This document shows, piece after piece, positions 21,102-31,981 of a stretch of DNA of 64,000 nt. The DNA lies in NCBI GenBank assembly GCA_947646735.1, contig CANTFK010000991.1:372001-436000 (forward strand). Reading direction: 5' to 3'. Position 1 is the first letter of the stretch. Every line of letters starts with the position of its first letter. The stretch comes from Peronospora farinosa. Taxonomy: Eukaryota > Oomycota > Peronosporomycetes > Peronosporales > Peronosporaceae. The notes under the pieces were generated by a model, which searched no databases, had not been told where the DNA came from, and worked only from the letters and a program-made list of their open reading frames with translations. The position numbers and the translations under genes were made by a program.

Positions 21102-21846
21102 ACAGCTTTAAAGCGAACAGGTTTTTGGTGTTTTGAATGGACACACGGAAATGTTACAGATGTTTGTCGAATACATTTGGTAAGGTATTGAATTACCAGA
21201 ATTATATATCAACTGTATATCGATTCATTCTACGACATCTCGGTGGGAACTTCTTTGGTTTGGTAGTTCTGAATAGTTTCCTTTATCTACTTAAAAATTC
21301 TATAGGTGCCTGGTGCTGTGCCTTGCGTGCCAAGCACATTTCCTCTTTCACATCATTGTCGAATCGGATTTGATACGATCGACCATACCTCAAACATTAT
21401 ATTTAAACAACACAAAAAGGAGGTGCATCGATCTCAATACACGAATTGCATGTAACGGATTGGATTGGCAAGCTACATTCACTCGCGACTTGGAAATGGG
21501 GTCGTGTAAAAGAAAATATGAATGTACCACTCTCCTGCTTCGCCCCAACTTAAACTTATAAAAGCAAGTTAATATTAGTGGTATCTATCTACCCATCATG
21601 CTATCACGCTCTGTCTTGCTGATGAGCACGGATAGGACTCTGTTAGTGTCTCAAGGATCTTAATATCTGTTTGCGTTTGTATGAAGCGGCTCAGTTTCTA
21701 GATAAGCCATATAAATTTGTCACATATATGAGATCGTAGCATTGAGACATACTCTGTATCGATTATTTTGCATTCCTTGGAATACGACCATTTCTTAAAG
21801 CATGAAACTGCCAGCATGAACTACCAAATCTAGCTAAAATTGATAT
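21102..21846. other. Upstream region of the RXLR gene
   Basis: AT-rich, only short chance frames; no RNA gene or repeat seen. Confidence 0.5.
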
Positions 21847-22119
21847 TTGAAGGAGAAAGGTATGTCACACGACAAACGAAATAGTGCCCATCTAGTCCGT
21901 ACAAATCGCCCCATTTGGACGATAGCCCCGGGCAGACCGCTTTACTCGGCATTTGTGGATGACACCACCCTAGCCCTCGAGACAGCGAAGCAAATCCCTC
22001 GCGCTTGTACGATCATTTGGCGCTTCTCTGCGGCCTACAGATTCAACTGGCAAATAGTCAGCTGCTCTTTCTGTCAAGCTCGAGCGGTTCGAGGGCATCG
22101 CTGTCGTCCTCAATGGTGA
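21847..22119 (+). pseudogene. Relic of a non-LTR (LINE) reverse transcriptase
   Basis: The piece reads PLYSAFVDDTTLALE followed about 20 residues later by FSAAYRFNW. This resembles the catalytic FADD/FVDD strand and the following 'F...SGL.lN' helix of LINE-type RTs. Only about 70 residues remain, with no ends. Could be chance, but the two blocks are in the right order and spacing. Confidence 0.45.
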
Positions 22120-22158
22120 AACAACTCGGTACCAAGCTATGAAAATAGTCCTGGGGAA

Positions 22159-22225
22159 TTAGGGTGTTAAAAATTATCACTTCTCACACGGAGTTAGGGT
22201 GTTAGAAATTATTACTTCTCACAGG
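22159..22225 (+). repeat. Two tandem copies of a 35-bp unit
   Basis: TTAGGGTGTTA(A/G)AAATTAT(C/T)ACTTCTCACA occurs at 22159 and 22194 with few differences. Confidence 0.8.
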
Positions 22226-22900
22226 TTGTCGAGCGTCAACTTCACGACCTGTTACAGGTAAGGCTCAACGTAACCTGATTGCTTGTAATTATGACAACGT
22301 GATGGGATGAAGAGAGACGGACACCACATGAGACAACCAAGATGCCATGGGGATGGGACCGGGGGAGACGGTCGACATGTGGGACAGGATATAAGACGTC
22401 CGGACTGGACGCACGCCATCTGCTACTTGACCTGGTCAAGTTGCACTGCAGGAAGATTACATGGTGTATGGAGTAAACGAAAAAAATTAACACTCAATAT
22501 AATTTAGTTTTCTATTTTTAATACCTTTGCACGAGTGCAACTACGAACACATCTTTCTCACATTGGGAACAAGAACTGGGCGTGGCGAGTTGATGCTGAG
22601 ATCTGTTATGGAGATCTACTCCCATTCAGCGAATTATGCATAATTCGCCAATCCGAATGGGGTTTAAATCAGCCAATCAGAATACCCAGAAAGGATCGCA
22701 CCGACGGACAGACGATAGACACTATTATATTACTAGGGCGTTTGCCCGTCGTTCCGATGGAAGGAAAGCGGGCCATAAAATTAGATGTAAATATGTCAAA
22801 AGGATTAAATGCTGGTTGAACAGCTTGTGTGCAGCTTTTTGATGCTGAAGCTTGTTACGGAGAACTATTTTGCTTTATTTATGCAATGTGAATGACGTTA
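22226..22900. other. Intergenic flank left of TE-D
   Basis: No gene supported. The stretch GCCAATC...AAAGGATCGCACCGAC...TACTAGGG (about 22660-22738) is similar to 30901-30955 to the right of TE-D, so both flanks may hold parts of one older repeat. Confidence 0.45.
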
Positions 22901-23360
22901 TGTAACGGGGTGAGCCCGTTACATAATATTGACACTTATATGAAGTGTCAATAAAAAATATTATTATAACTAATAATATTTGACAATATTATCTTTTCTT
23001 ATGATATTGTTCCTAGATCTCCTTGAAGTTGGAGATGCCCTATCATTGGTTGATATGGGCCATCATATCAACCAACGTGCTGACCAATGACCGATGGACG
23101 CGCGCAATGAGTGGAGGGCAAGTTGTCAACTTACATAGTTGTAGTTTAATATAGTTAACATAGGTTATAACAGATTAGTTTTATTAAGATAGTTAACTAT
23201 ATTAAATACAGTTTCCTTTTCCTTCTCAACTAAGCGTGTGTTTAGTTGAGTGACTTCCTCTGCTCACGTGTACGTGAGGTAATTGGGGCACCTGCTTTCA
23301 CTGTCATCAGTGAAGGCAGAATATACTGTTATCAGTATAGTCGGAGGGTGTCCTATTACA
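22901..23360 (+). repeat. TE-D 5' LTR
   Basis: TGTAACGGGG...CTATTACA. Contains hairpins CTCAACTAA/TTAGTTGAG (23225-23250) and CTCACGT/ACGTGAG (23263-23278) that have different arm sequences in the 3' LTR. Confidence 0.93.
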
Positions 23361-23362
23361 CC

Positions 23363-23378
23363 TGGTAGAACTTCGTGG
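23363..23378 (+). promoter_or_regulatory. TE-D primer binding site
   Basis: TGGTAGAACTTCGTGG starts two bases after the 5' LTR. It differs from the family 1 and 2 PBS after the first six bases, so another primer tRNA is likely. Confidence 0.65.
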
Positions 23379-23407
23379 TCCGTTCAGCGACCACCGCACC
23401 ATCCGCT

Positions 23408-25501
23408 ATGGAATTAGCGGGTGATGAACGTCATCACGCAAGGCGTGATGATTTCCGCCCTTTGAGTGATCTCGTATGGAATGCGGTTCAGCGTATGGCT
23501 GAAACCATTGGCAACCCTTCCATTGTTGCCATGTTGCTCTTTCTTAGCGGAGACGACCAACATTCAACCATCGCCAAGTTCATACAACATGAGCTTGACG
23601 AAGTTGTAAAGAAACTCACCTTGCTAGAGGAGCAAGGTTCTCAACAGGTTGACCTGTTGAGAGAACAAGGCGCTCAACAAGCTGACTGGTTGATGCAGCA
23701 GAGTGCTCAACAGTCTGAACTGTTGAGACAACAGCAGGCTAGTGCTGTTGCTGCCGGGTCGACGTGTATACGTCAACCTGAGTCCTTGAAGATTGATGTC
23801 TCCAAGTACAAGGCAGTCGAAAGCGACTCCTTGTTGTATTGGTTCGTCGAGCTAGACGATTCCATTGAGGCTCGTCACATCGATAACGATGCGATGAAGG
23901 TCAAGTTCGCCATGTCGAACTTGGCAGGACGTGCCAAAGCTTGGGCCTTAGGGCTTAAACTGCACGACCCATACGTTTTTCCAACGTATGACGTCATCAA
24001 GGCGCGGCTCAAGCACACGTTTGAACCGCCTCGCGCCGAATCCAGGGCTCGGGATGAGCTCCTGGATTTGAAACAGGGTAAGCGTGATATACATGCTTAC
24101 GCCGAACACGTACGATACCTCGTTAGCTGTATCGTACTGAACCCAATCGATGAACACACGCAGGTTACTGTGTTCATCAAGGGTCTGACAGATGGTCCTG
24201 TTTAGACCCACCTGTTCCGCTTGGAACTAGAATCGCTGGACCAAGCGATCTCTGCAGCGGAACAGGAGGACTTTAGCCTACAACAGGCTCACGTCCACTC
24301 GGTATCCTATCGTCCACCGAGACGAAAGGAGGGTGGAGGTCCAAAACCAACGGACCTCTCCTGTGTAGAGAGCGAGCGACCTCGCTCTCCAGGGTACAAG
24401 CGATTGCAAAAGTGCAATCGCTGTCAGAAGTTGTGCCACTACGCTTATGAGTGTAGTGCCCCACGCCCAGTGTCTCGTAACACTGGAAATGACGATCGAC
24501 CGTCTAAAAACAAGAAGGACCAGAGACGTTGTTGCGAAATCGCAACAACGTGGTGGACCATCAAAAAACGGTCGGGGTCAGTAGAGGGGGAGCGCCCTAC
24601 TGATCCAGAAACGTCAAGAGAGTCCGCGGGACTCTTGACAAGGGTTGCTCCCAACACACAGTCACTGTGTGTTGCCGCTCCCAGTGATGAGGTATCCCTC
24701 ATCACATTGAAGATCGAAGTGACAAAGAACATGTCACTGCGCGCCCTAGTTGATTGTAGGGCGTCGAACAACTTTGTTTGACGCCAATCGCTAGATGATC
24801 GTAGGCTCAAATATGTTGAGCGCAAGACCCCTCCAACGAGGATGACGGTGCGCCTTGCAACTGGCGCATCTGTAATAGTAAAGAAACGTGTAGTGGGAAT
24901 TCACTACACGCTTGAAGGCAAAAAGTACGATGATGATTTCATCGTACTTGATCTGGATGACAAATTTGATGTAATCCTAGGATTACCATGGCTCAGAAGG
25001 TACGAGCCATGGGTCAGCTGGCAGCATCGAACCGTGAAGATGCCTGCCGCTTGTTCATCAGATGGCCATCTGATGAACGTCTTGGAGCGTTCACAAGCGT
25101 GTGAATGTACTACGAGTGAGTGTGATTGCCTCACTTGTGGTTCGGTCGTTAGTACGACTGCACAAGAACTCAGCGTGACAAACAGTCACGCTGTGGAGCA
25201 AGCTGCCGGCGGCTGTGCACAAGCACAGGCAGCGCCAAAGGTCCACCACTCGAAAAAGTCGAGTGGACCGGGACATGAATGCTCGCCTAGAGGGCAGCAT
25301 TCACCGAAGAGTAAGCCGGTTACCCAGAAGCGGCAACACGGTAATCCTAGATCAACTGGAGAGTTGATCGTAGAGTATCTCGATGTGGTTGCGCCACCAC
25401 AGCTAGAGGATGTCGATGGAACAAGTTCCATCGAGCCTGCGGGAATAAGTCCCCAGGAAATAATCACTGAGGGATTAAGTCCCCGTGCCCTGAGGGAATA
25501 A
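23408..25501 (+). pseudogene. gag: TE-D gag-protease, one frame with two stops
   Basis: ATG at 23408 opens a capsid-like protein with a Gln/Leu-rich heptad region (LREQGAQQADWLMQQ). In-frame TAG at 24203 and TGA at 24779 interrupt it, but the same frame continues through a zinc knuckle-like block (CNRCQKLCHYAYEC, near 24415-24460) and the protease. The protease active site reads ALVDCRASNNFV where D-S-G-A is expected, so it is dead even without the stops; the second block VILGLPWLRRYEPW (24971-25012) is intact. Ends TAA 25501. Gag and protease being in one frame means a Gag-Pro fusion in the ancestor. Confidence 0.83.
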
Positions 25502-25766
25502 GTCCCCAGGAAGTAACCGAGACGTTGAACGTCTTGGTTAATGACGGATCAAACGTAGGCGCTTATACGCTTGATATGATCGCGCCTCCGAAGTTAACTT
25601 CGGAGATAACTCAGTTGCCTACGCTAGAACCTAAAAGGTTCTTGCGTGATCTGCGTAGTGGCAAAGTCAAGCAGATCTGTGTGCTCGTCGCATAGGACGA
25701 GTACATGACTGACATTCGGTCAGCAACAGTTTTTCCGAGAACGAACGGGTTCTAAGCAGCTCATCA

Positions 25767-27236
25767 ATGGACGAAAGTGTCCTTGATGAGATGACTCGGA
25801 TTGAACGATATACATCGCAATCCTGGGAGTCGCTGAAGTCAAATCCTTTGTACAAGGATTTGGTCGTATTCAAGGATGTATTCCCTGAATCCGTTCCGTG
25901 CGAGTTGCCTAAGGATAAAGGTACTCGACACGAGATCGACCTTGTTCCTGGCACAAAATATTGTGTCATGAAGCAGTGGCCACTGCCTCAGGAACAGGTC
26001 GAGGCGATCGACAACTTCTTTGCCGATCGCCTAGCAGCGGGCCATGTGAGGGAGTCAACTTCACCTCACAGCTCTTCGACCTTCTGTGTGCGCAAGGCCA
26101 CAGGAGGGTGGAGGATAGTGCACGCGTTCAATAAGTTGAACGCTGCAACGATACCGGTGCAAACGCCGGTACCGAGAAAGGACGTAATCATAGATGGTAT
26201 GTCTAAAAGTACCTTCTTTTCGTCCATGGATCTGATGGATGGTTTCTATCAGATACTAATGCGTGAACGGGACATCCCGTACACAGCAGTGAGCACTCCC
26301 AGTGGTATGCTCTGGGAATGGTTGGTGATGCCGCAAGGGCTTAGTAATGCACCAGCCACATTCAATAGATGTGTTTCACATCTATTGAGACCGGTGCGCG
26401 AATTCGCACCGAGTTACTTCGATGATGTGTTCGTCCATAGTCGAGCTATGGACGGGAAAACAGACGTGGAAGTCCATAGACTCCACGTCCGTAAGGTTCT
26501 TACACTTATGCGCGAGCATAAGTTGTACGCCAACATCAAGAAGTGTATATTCGCAGCTAGCGAAATACCACTTCTTGGGTGCATCGTCGGAAAGAACGGC
26601 GTACGCTCTCATCCAGAGAAGATGAAGGCGATCACCGGCTGGCCAGTGCCGGTCGATGTCAAGGGATTAAGGAAGTTCCTTGGGCTAGCGGCGTACTTGC
26701 ACAAGTACTCGCGCAATTACGCCGAAATGACAGTACATCTTTCTTGTTTACTCAAGAAAAATGTAAAGTGGAACTGGAACGCTGACTGTCAGCGTTCCAG
26801 TGAGCGTATCAAGAAAAGCTTGATGCAATCGCCAGTATTGGCGATTGCCGATCAAGACAGACCATTTCATGTGGTCTGTGACGCCAGTGATTTTGAAATC
26901 GGCTGTGCTCTGATGCAATATGATACAGACGGTGCAGAGCGTGTCGTCTGCTATTAATTGCGTCAGCTGCAACCGGCTGAGCGCAATTACCCGGTGCATG
27001 ACAAGAAACTCCTTGCCATGAAGAATGCACTGGATAAGCTTCGCGTCTATCTCTTAGAAGATAGATCGTTTATTCTATATACAGACCATGCGTCACTACG
27101 CACGGCTGTAAATAGTCCACTCCTCTCGCAACGAATGGCGAGATGGTTGTCGTTCTTCGCGGAGTACAACTTCTCCGTAGAGTATAAGCCGGGACGACTT
27201 AACGTCGTCGCCGATGCTCTTTTCACGTCGGCCTGA
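25767..27236 (+). pseudogene. pol: TE-D reverse transcriptase and RNase H
   Basis: ATG at 25767 and 396 open codons: EIDLVPGTKYCV, GGWRIVHAFNKLN, SMDLMDGFYQI, VMPQGLSNAPATF, catalytic YFDDVFVHSR (about 26416-26445), the LGCIVG and KFLGLAAYLHKY thumb blocks, and RNase H VVCDASDFEIGCALM. A TAA at 26955 interrupts RNase H, which continues in the same frame with NYPVHDKKLLAMK and ILYTDHASLR to 27236, where an indel shifts into the integrase frame. The RT itself appears intact, unlike family 1. Confidence 0.9.
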
Positions 27237-28215
27237 CCTAGAGCCGACTTTGCAATCCGACAGTGATGTAAACACCACTGTCGCCACACTGAGTACCAGC
27301 GTCTTGTCGTCGAGCTTACTCGACGAAATTAGAAGGGCATGCGCACAAGATAATGATCTTGTGCGCCTGATGGAGTATCTCAAGGACCCATCCACGCAAG
27401 CTAAGAAGCGCTTGTCTGTCATGTATCGATCTTCTCTAGATCGATACATCCAGCGAAACGGCTTACTGTACTACACAGCCGCACGCCTCGTGTCTTCGTT
27501 CCGCCCTAACATGATCTCAGGTTACGATTCATGTTTGAATGTCACGATGCACCAATATGTGGGCATTGCGGCCGTGAGAAGACTTACCTCACGGTCAGTC
27601 GCGACTTTTACTGGCCACGCCAGTATAAGTTTGTGCGCAAGTACGTGCGTGCTTGCGAGGTTTGTCAACGAGTGAAGCCTATTCCTTCATTCCGTGCACC
27701 ATTGCAGCCTCTACCTGTTCCGGCAGAGTGCTGGGAGTCCGTATCAATGGACTTCGTCTTTGGGAAACCCAAAGACGCTCACGGGAATAATGGTATCCTC
27801 GGGTTTGTAGACAGGTTCAGCAAGATGGTACATCTTGTTGCTGTACCTGAGTCGATTACAGCAGAGGGCTGTGCTCAAGTATTTATCGATACAATCTTCA
27901 GATTGTACGGTTTACCTGGTGAGCTTGTGTCCGATAGGGACCCCCGGTTTCACGGCTGAGTTTTGGCGTTCCGTGTTCCAAACACTTGGAACACGGCTCA
28001 CAATGTCTAGTTCTGACTATCCAGAAACCGATGGTCAGACTGAACGCACCAATCGCGTCCTCGAAGAGATACTTCGAGGGTACGTTCACTCGTTTACGAG
28101 TTGGAGTGAGTTCTTGTCGATGGTCGACTACGCCATCAACAACTCAGTGCATGCTTCCACGACGCATAGACCGTTCTACGTGAATGGTCTTCGCCTCCAC
28201 GTGTCCCCACCTTAG
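27214..28215 (+). pseudogene. TE-D integrase, frameshifted
   Basis: Three overlapping frames (27214-27675, 27531-27959, 27835-28215) cover the HHCC region (FECHDAPICGHCGREKT; CEVCQRVKP) and the DDE core (SMDFVFGKP; SDRDPRFHG; TDGQTERTNR). Shifts lie near 27530 and at about 27945, directly after the second Asp. Stop at 28213. Confidence 0.85.
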
Positions 28216-28399
28216 TAGAGGGTGACTCTAATTTAAGGGGGGAGGGACTCGCTCGAGCGAGAACCAATCTGGCTCTTGCTCATCACGCGACGACGTTATG
28301 GTCGACGCTAAAGTAACCGAAGTCGTACCATTCGACTTCGGTGAAGAGGACAATAATGGAAGGGCAAATGCTTAAACATTTAGTGAAGGTGATTTAGTT

Positions 28400-29165
28400 T
28401 TACTGTCAACAGCAAACCTGCCTAAACATGTAGTGACTAACGTGGGAAGCAATATATTGTTGCCCAAGTACATTGGTCCGTTTCGTGTATTGCGCCGACT
28501 AGGCAACGCATACACGATCGAGATGCCACGCAGAATGCGTACGCGTACTACGTTTTACGTGGGACGTCTTCGTCCGTACGTTCAGTACTCGGCTTCTTCG
28601 AACGACGAAGATAGCCATTACTCTCAAGAATCCCCTTCATATTCTTGTTGTCACGAACCAGATTCGATACCTGGTCGTGTAGGATGATATCTTCCCATGA
28701 TATTGGACGACATCCTGACGAGCTGGCGCCAGCTCGTTACTCAGAGAATGAAGTCGGCGTTCATTCTCCAATAGTGCGACAGCATTGTTTGCCCGAGACT
28801 TCTCATGGTCAAACCCAAGCTGTCGCACAATGTCCTCTAAGCAGCGACGCTTATCCCGTTCGTGATCAACATCACAACGGATATCACGAGTTACACGGGC
28901 AAACCCGTCTAACTCAGCAGCCAAGTCCGATGAAAGAATCGGACAGAGTTTTTCCTCCACCACCGCATCCGCTGGTGGACTCCCATGGTGGGAAGCGCTT
29001 CCTCGTGGAACTATTGCTAAATCACCGCGAGGTGAAGTGACGTCGGACGAGTTATCTCGTCCTGTGGCGTGGCTATCAACCTTCGGCGGATAGCTGGGAA
29101 CCTCGAGCCCAACTGATGGCCGACGTTCCTGGTCTTGTCGAACAGTGCGACAAGGGACACCCGAT
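28400..29165 (+). pseudogene. TE-D GPY/F module and chromodomain
   Basis: YIGPFRVLRRLGNAY and FYVGRLRPYV mark the GPY/F module (28433-28590). After a linker, KRFLVELLLNHREVK, a TGA at 29038, then SYLVLWRGYQPSADSWEP in the same frame form a chromodomain (about 28990-29110). The antisense frame 28637-29491 covers linker and chromodomain. Confidence 0.78.
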
Positions 29166-30296
29166 GGTGAAGGACCATCGGAAAACGAGCGCCCAGCGCG
29201 CTCGTAAAGGGATTTCAAAGTATCAATCCCTTCACGCATCTCAGAAGAGATGCGAGTCCTCCACCAGGGCTCAGTAAGGAGGTACGCATCCTTAGGCGCT
29301 CTTGACGAGGTGCTCAGGCACCCCGGGCATGGTTCGCTCCAAGAGAGGCATAACAGGCCTGCCACTCTAGATAACCGGTGCAAACGATAGCATGCACCGG
29401 ACGTACTTCGTTTCTCAAACTTATTGCGGCTAGCATAAAATATTTGAAACCAAGCCTCTTTCCCAACGTTTAAAACGTTGGTGATAAACACGTTCCAAGA
29501 TTGGAGGAACGCGTCAGCCTCACGCTTCTTGTGTAGGCACTACCATCGATGTTCAAGAAACACATTGATGTAATAGTCGTTCTCCGTGCGAAAGATCTTT
29601 GCACTGGCGTCAAGGCCATGAAGCTTTGACGCATCAAACAACGGTATGGGGAACCGTTCGTTGTTCTTTCCAGACCAACGAACAAGCAGATGCTTAGATA
29701 GCATCAATAGCTTGCGATCAGGAGCAAGACGCAATACGTTGCGGTCTAAAGCCTCCTGCGTGGTGTCAACAGAAGAACCGACACCACGTGCATTAGTATC
29801 GACATAAGGACCGACACCACGTGCATTAGTATCGACAGAAGGACCGACACCACGTGCATTGATGTCAGTAGAAGCACTGACATCACCCTTACGGTCCCCA
29901 CCGAGTCACTATCCTTCGACTCGTTTGGCGAGTCGTCTGATTCATCAGACGACCCGAACATTTCACGGTACATTGATTCACTCAATGTACCACGATCCCT
30001 CTTCGTAACATTTGACGACGAGGTATCACCCCGGGAGAGCCCGGAAGTGATATAGGTGGCTTTGAGTCGGATGCGTCATCCGACTCACCAGAGTAGTCAG
30101 CGACTAACTCTGGGTCAACATCTTCACGTGGCGCTTAGCCACGTGAACTTGCAACAAACGTTGCAGGCTGATGTTGACTTCCAGCAGACACATCAGTGTC
30201 TGCTGGCTGAGGCTGTGAAGCCTCAGTAGCGGCTGCACACAAGCGTGCAGCCGAGCTCTTTGCTGCCTTAGCAGCGACGCGCATTGACTTTGTCAT
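28637..30296 (-). pseudogene. TE-D antisense gene in the 3' end of the element, broken
   Basis: Minus-strand ATG at 30296 (MTKSMRVAAKAAKSSAARL) opens 53 codons to TAA 30135. Further pieces follow in order: an acidic one with MFGSSDESDDSPNESKDSDS (29985-29746), one with NERFPIPLFDASKL (29734-29540), and a 284-codon frame (29491-28637) that ends in charged, heptad-like sequence (ERDKRRCLEDIVRQLGFDH; NERRLHSLSNEL). Layout and the FPIP block parallel the TE-A and TE-F antisense genes. Near 29760-29880 it holds a short tandem repeat (ACCGACACCACGTGCATTAG type). Function unknown. Confidence 0.5.
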
Positions 30297-30393
30297 AGCG
30301 AGAAAAATGTTGGAATATAAGAAAGCCCAACAAGTGCTCCTTTCCCATAGTCACTAAACAGTCACTAATGTGACTGTTGGTCGAGGGGGGTGA

Positions 30394-30854
30394 TGTAACG
30401 GGGTGAGCCCGTTACATAATATTGACACTTATATGAAGTGTCAATAAAAAATATTATTATAACTAATAATATTTGACAATATTATCTTTTTTTATGATAT
30501 TGTTCCTAGATCTCCTTGAAGTTGGAGATGCCCTATCATTGGTTGATATGGGCCATCATATCAACCAACGTGCTGACCAATGACCGATGGACGCGCGCAA
30601 TGAGTGGAGGGCAAGTTGTCAACTTACATAGTTGTAGTTTAATATAGTTAACATAGGTTATAACCAATTAGTTTTACTAGATAGTTAACTATATTAAATA
30701 CAGTTTCCTTTTCCTCTACTTCTAAGCGTATCGTTTAGAAGTAAAGCTTCCTCTGCCTCTTGTGTAAGAGAGGTAATTGAGGCACCTGCTTTCACTGTAA
30801 TCAGTGAAGGCAGACTATACTGTTATCAGTATAGTCGGACGGTGCTCTATTACA
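30394..30854 (+). repeat. TE-D 3' LTR
   Basis: Begins TGTAACGGGG after the purine tract TCGAGGGGGGTGA and ends CTATTACA. Nearly identical to the 5' LTR except for a block at 30715-30775 where the hairpin arms differ. Confidence 0.93.
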
Positions 30855-30956
30855 AGTTATGCTTGAAAAAAATAATTCAAATCAAAATTTCCTGCAAAAT
30901 TAGCCAATCCAAATGCTTAAAAAGGATCGCAGCGACATATATATAAATACTAGGGT

Positions 30957-31233
30957 TGTAGCCGAGCTGCCCAGCTCTTTAGCCAGAGGAAGACATATGG
31001 CTTAAAGCCTCTTAGTTTTAAGGGAACTATATAAATTTACGGCTAAAAGCCACTTAATTCTAAGGAACTAATTTAACGACTTAAAGGTCTTCCTGTTCTA
31101 AGGAACTAGGAGGGACTTTTAGTCAGCAAGCAATAAGCTTCAGATTCATATAACCAACGCAAAGAGTGCAAGAACAAGCTTGAAGCTTGAAGGTTCAGAA
31201 TACCAACGCACGAAGTGCACAAGAGAACAAGTC
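30957..31233 (-). repeat. TE-E 3' LTR, left part
   Basis: Reverse complement of the downstream half of the family 2 LTR (TGTAGCCGAGCTGCC..., matching the end of 44629-45231). Interrupted at 31233 by TE-F; its last five bases AAGTC are the target duplication. Confidence 0.85.
31229..31233 (+). other. Target-site duplication of TE-F, left copy
   Basis: AAGTC, repeated at 40635-40639 directly after the TE-F 3' LTR. Confidence 0.85.
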
Positions 31234-31911
31234 TGTATCAGGGCATCTAGTTACACGCAAACATTATTTAATATACTTAATGTAAGGTCAAAACGTTCCA
31301 TAATTACTTTGGATGTGACAGGGCATCTAGTTACACGTAAACATTAAGTAATATACTAATGTTTGGTCTAAACGTATCCATGATTACTTTTGACCTGTCA
31401 CTTGGGTGCGATACACAAACGTGATCCACCCTCGTGAATGTGATATCCATTTATGGGTTCGCATGGGAAGGGATGACGCTAGTTGAAGCTAGGCATCGCA
31501 ACGTCTCCGAAGGACGTCAGTCGCAATCTTAAATCTAGATTTAAGTTCATGCGACAGGATACGCTTCTAAAGAGTCGCGTATCCGATCTATATACATATA
31601 TAGCCAATCAGTAGTTAAGTTTATATTTAGTAATAATTTATTAAATATAGCTCAGTCTTGAATTTGCTAAACACCGAAGCACCACGCACGAGAAGCTGAA
31701 AAAGCTTCTGCGTGACGTCGGTGACTTCTTGTTTAGAAGTTCATTGCACTCTCGCTTAGCGAGAGGCAACTGGTGGTAAGACTGCGTAAGCAGTCGACCA
31801 ACCTCCTAACCACCCTCGCACGCGAAGGTAAGACGGTCTAACCGCTTCCTCGCTTGTGCTGAAGGTGTGTGCTAGTAGTACGAGGCAACTTCGTAGAAGT
31901 GCCCGTATACA
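31234..31911 (+). repeat. TE-F 5' LTR with a duplicated first 80 bases
   Basis: The LTR start occurs twice: TGTATCAGGGCATCTAG at 31234 and TGTGACAGGGCATCTAG at 31314. The two copies differ at several places, so this is not a fresh tandem copy. From 31314 the length is 598, close to the 600-base 3' LTR. Confidence 0.85.
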
Positions 31912-31913
31912 CT

Positions 31914-31928
31914 TGGTAGCACTAGTAG
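31914..31928 (+). promoter_or_regulatory. TE-F primer binding site
   Basis: TGGTAGCACTAGTAG two bases after the 5' LTR end CA at 31911. Confidence 0.7.
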
Positions 31929-31981
31929 TCCTTCCCACGACCCGTCTCTCTGAGCGTGCGTGTGGTTAAGATGGTCCTAAT

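Larger units (their letters stand above)
22901..30854 (+). mobile_element. TE-D, family 3 Ty3/Gypsy chromodomain retrotransposon with both LTRs
   Basis: Both LTRs (460 and 461 bases) are present; flanks are CGTTA on the left and AGTTA on the right, a 5-bp target duplication with one change (GTTA shared). Gene order is gag, protease, RT, RNase H, integrase, GPY/F and chromodomain, with antisense frames in the 3' part. Pol has several stops. The whole coding part is unusually rich in short perfect inverted repeats. Confidence 0.94.

Noticed and set aside
21137..21561. Two short plus-strand frames upstream of the RXLR gene
   Set aside because: AT-rich, no motif, overlapping the promoter region; expected by chance.
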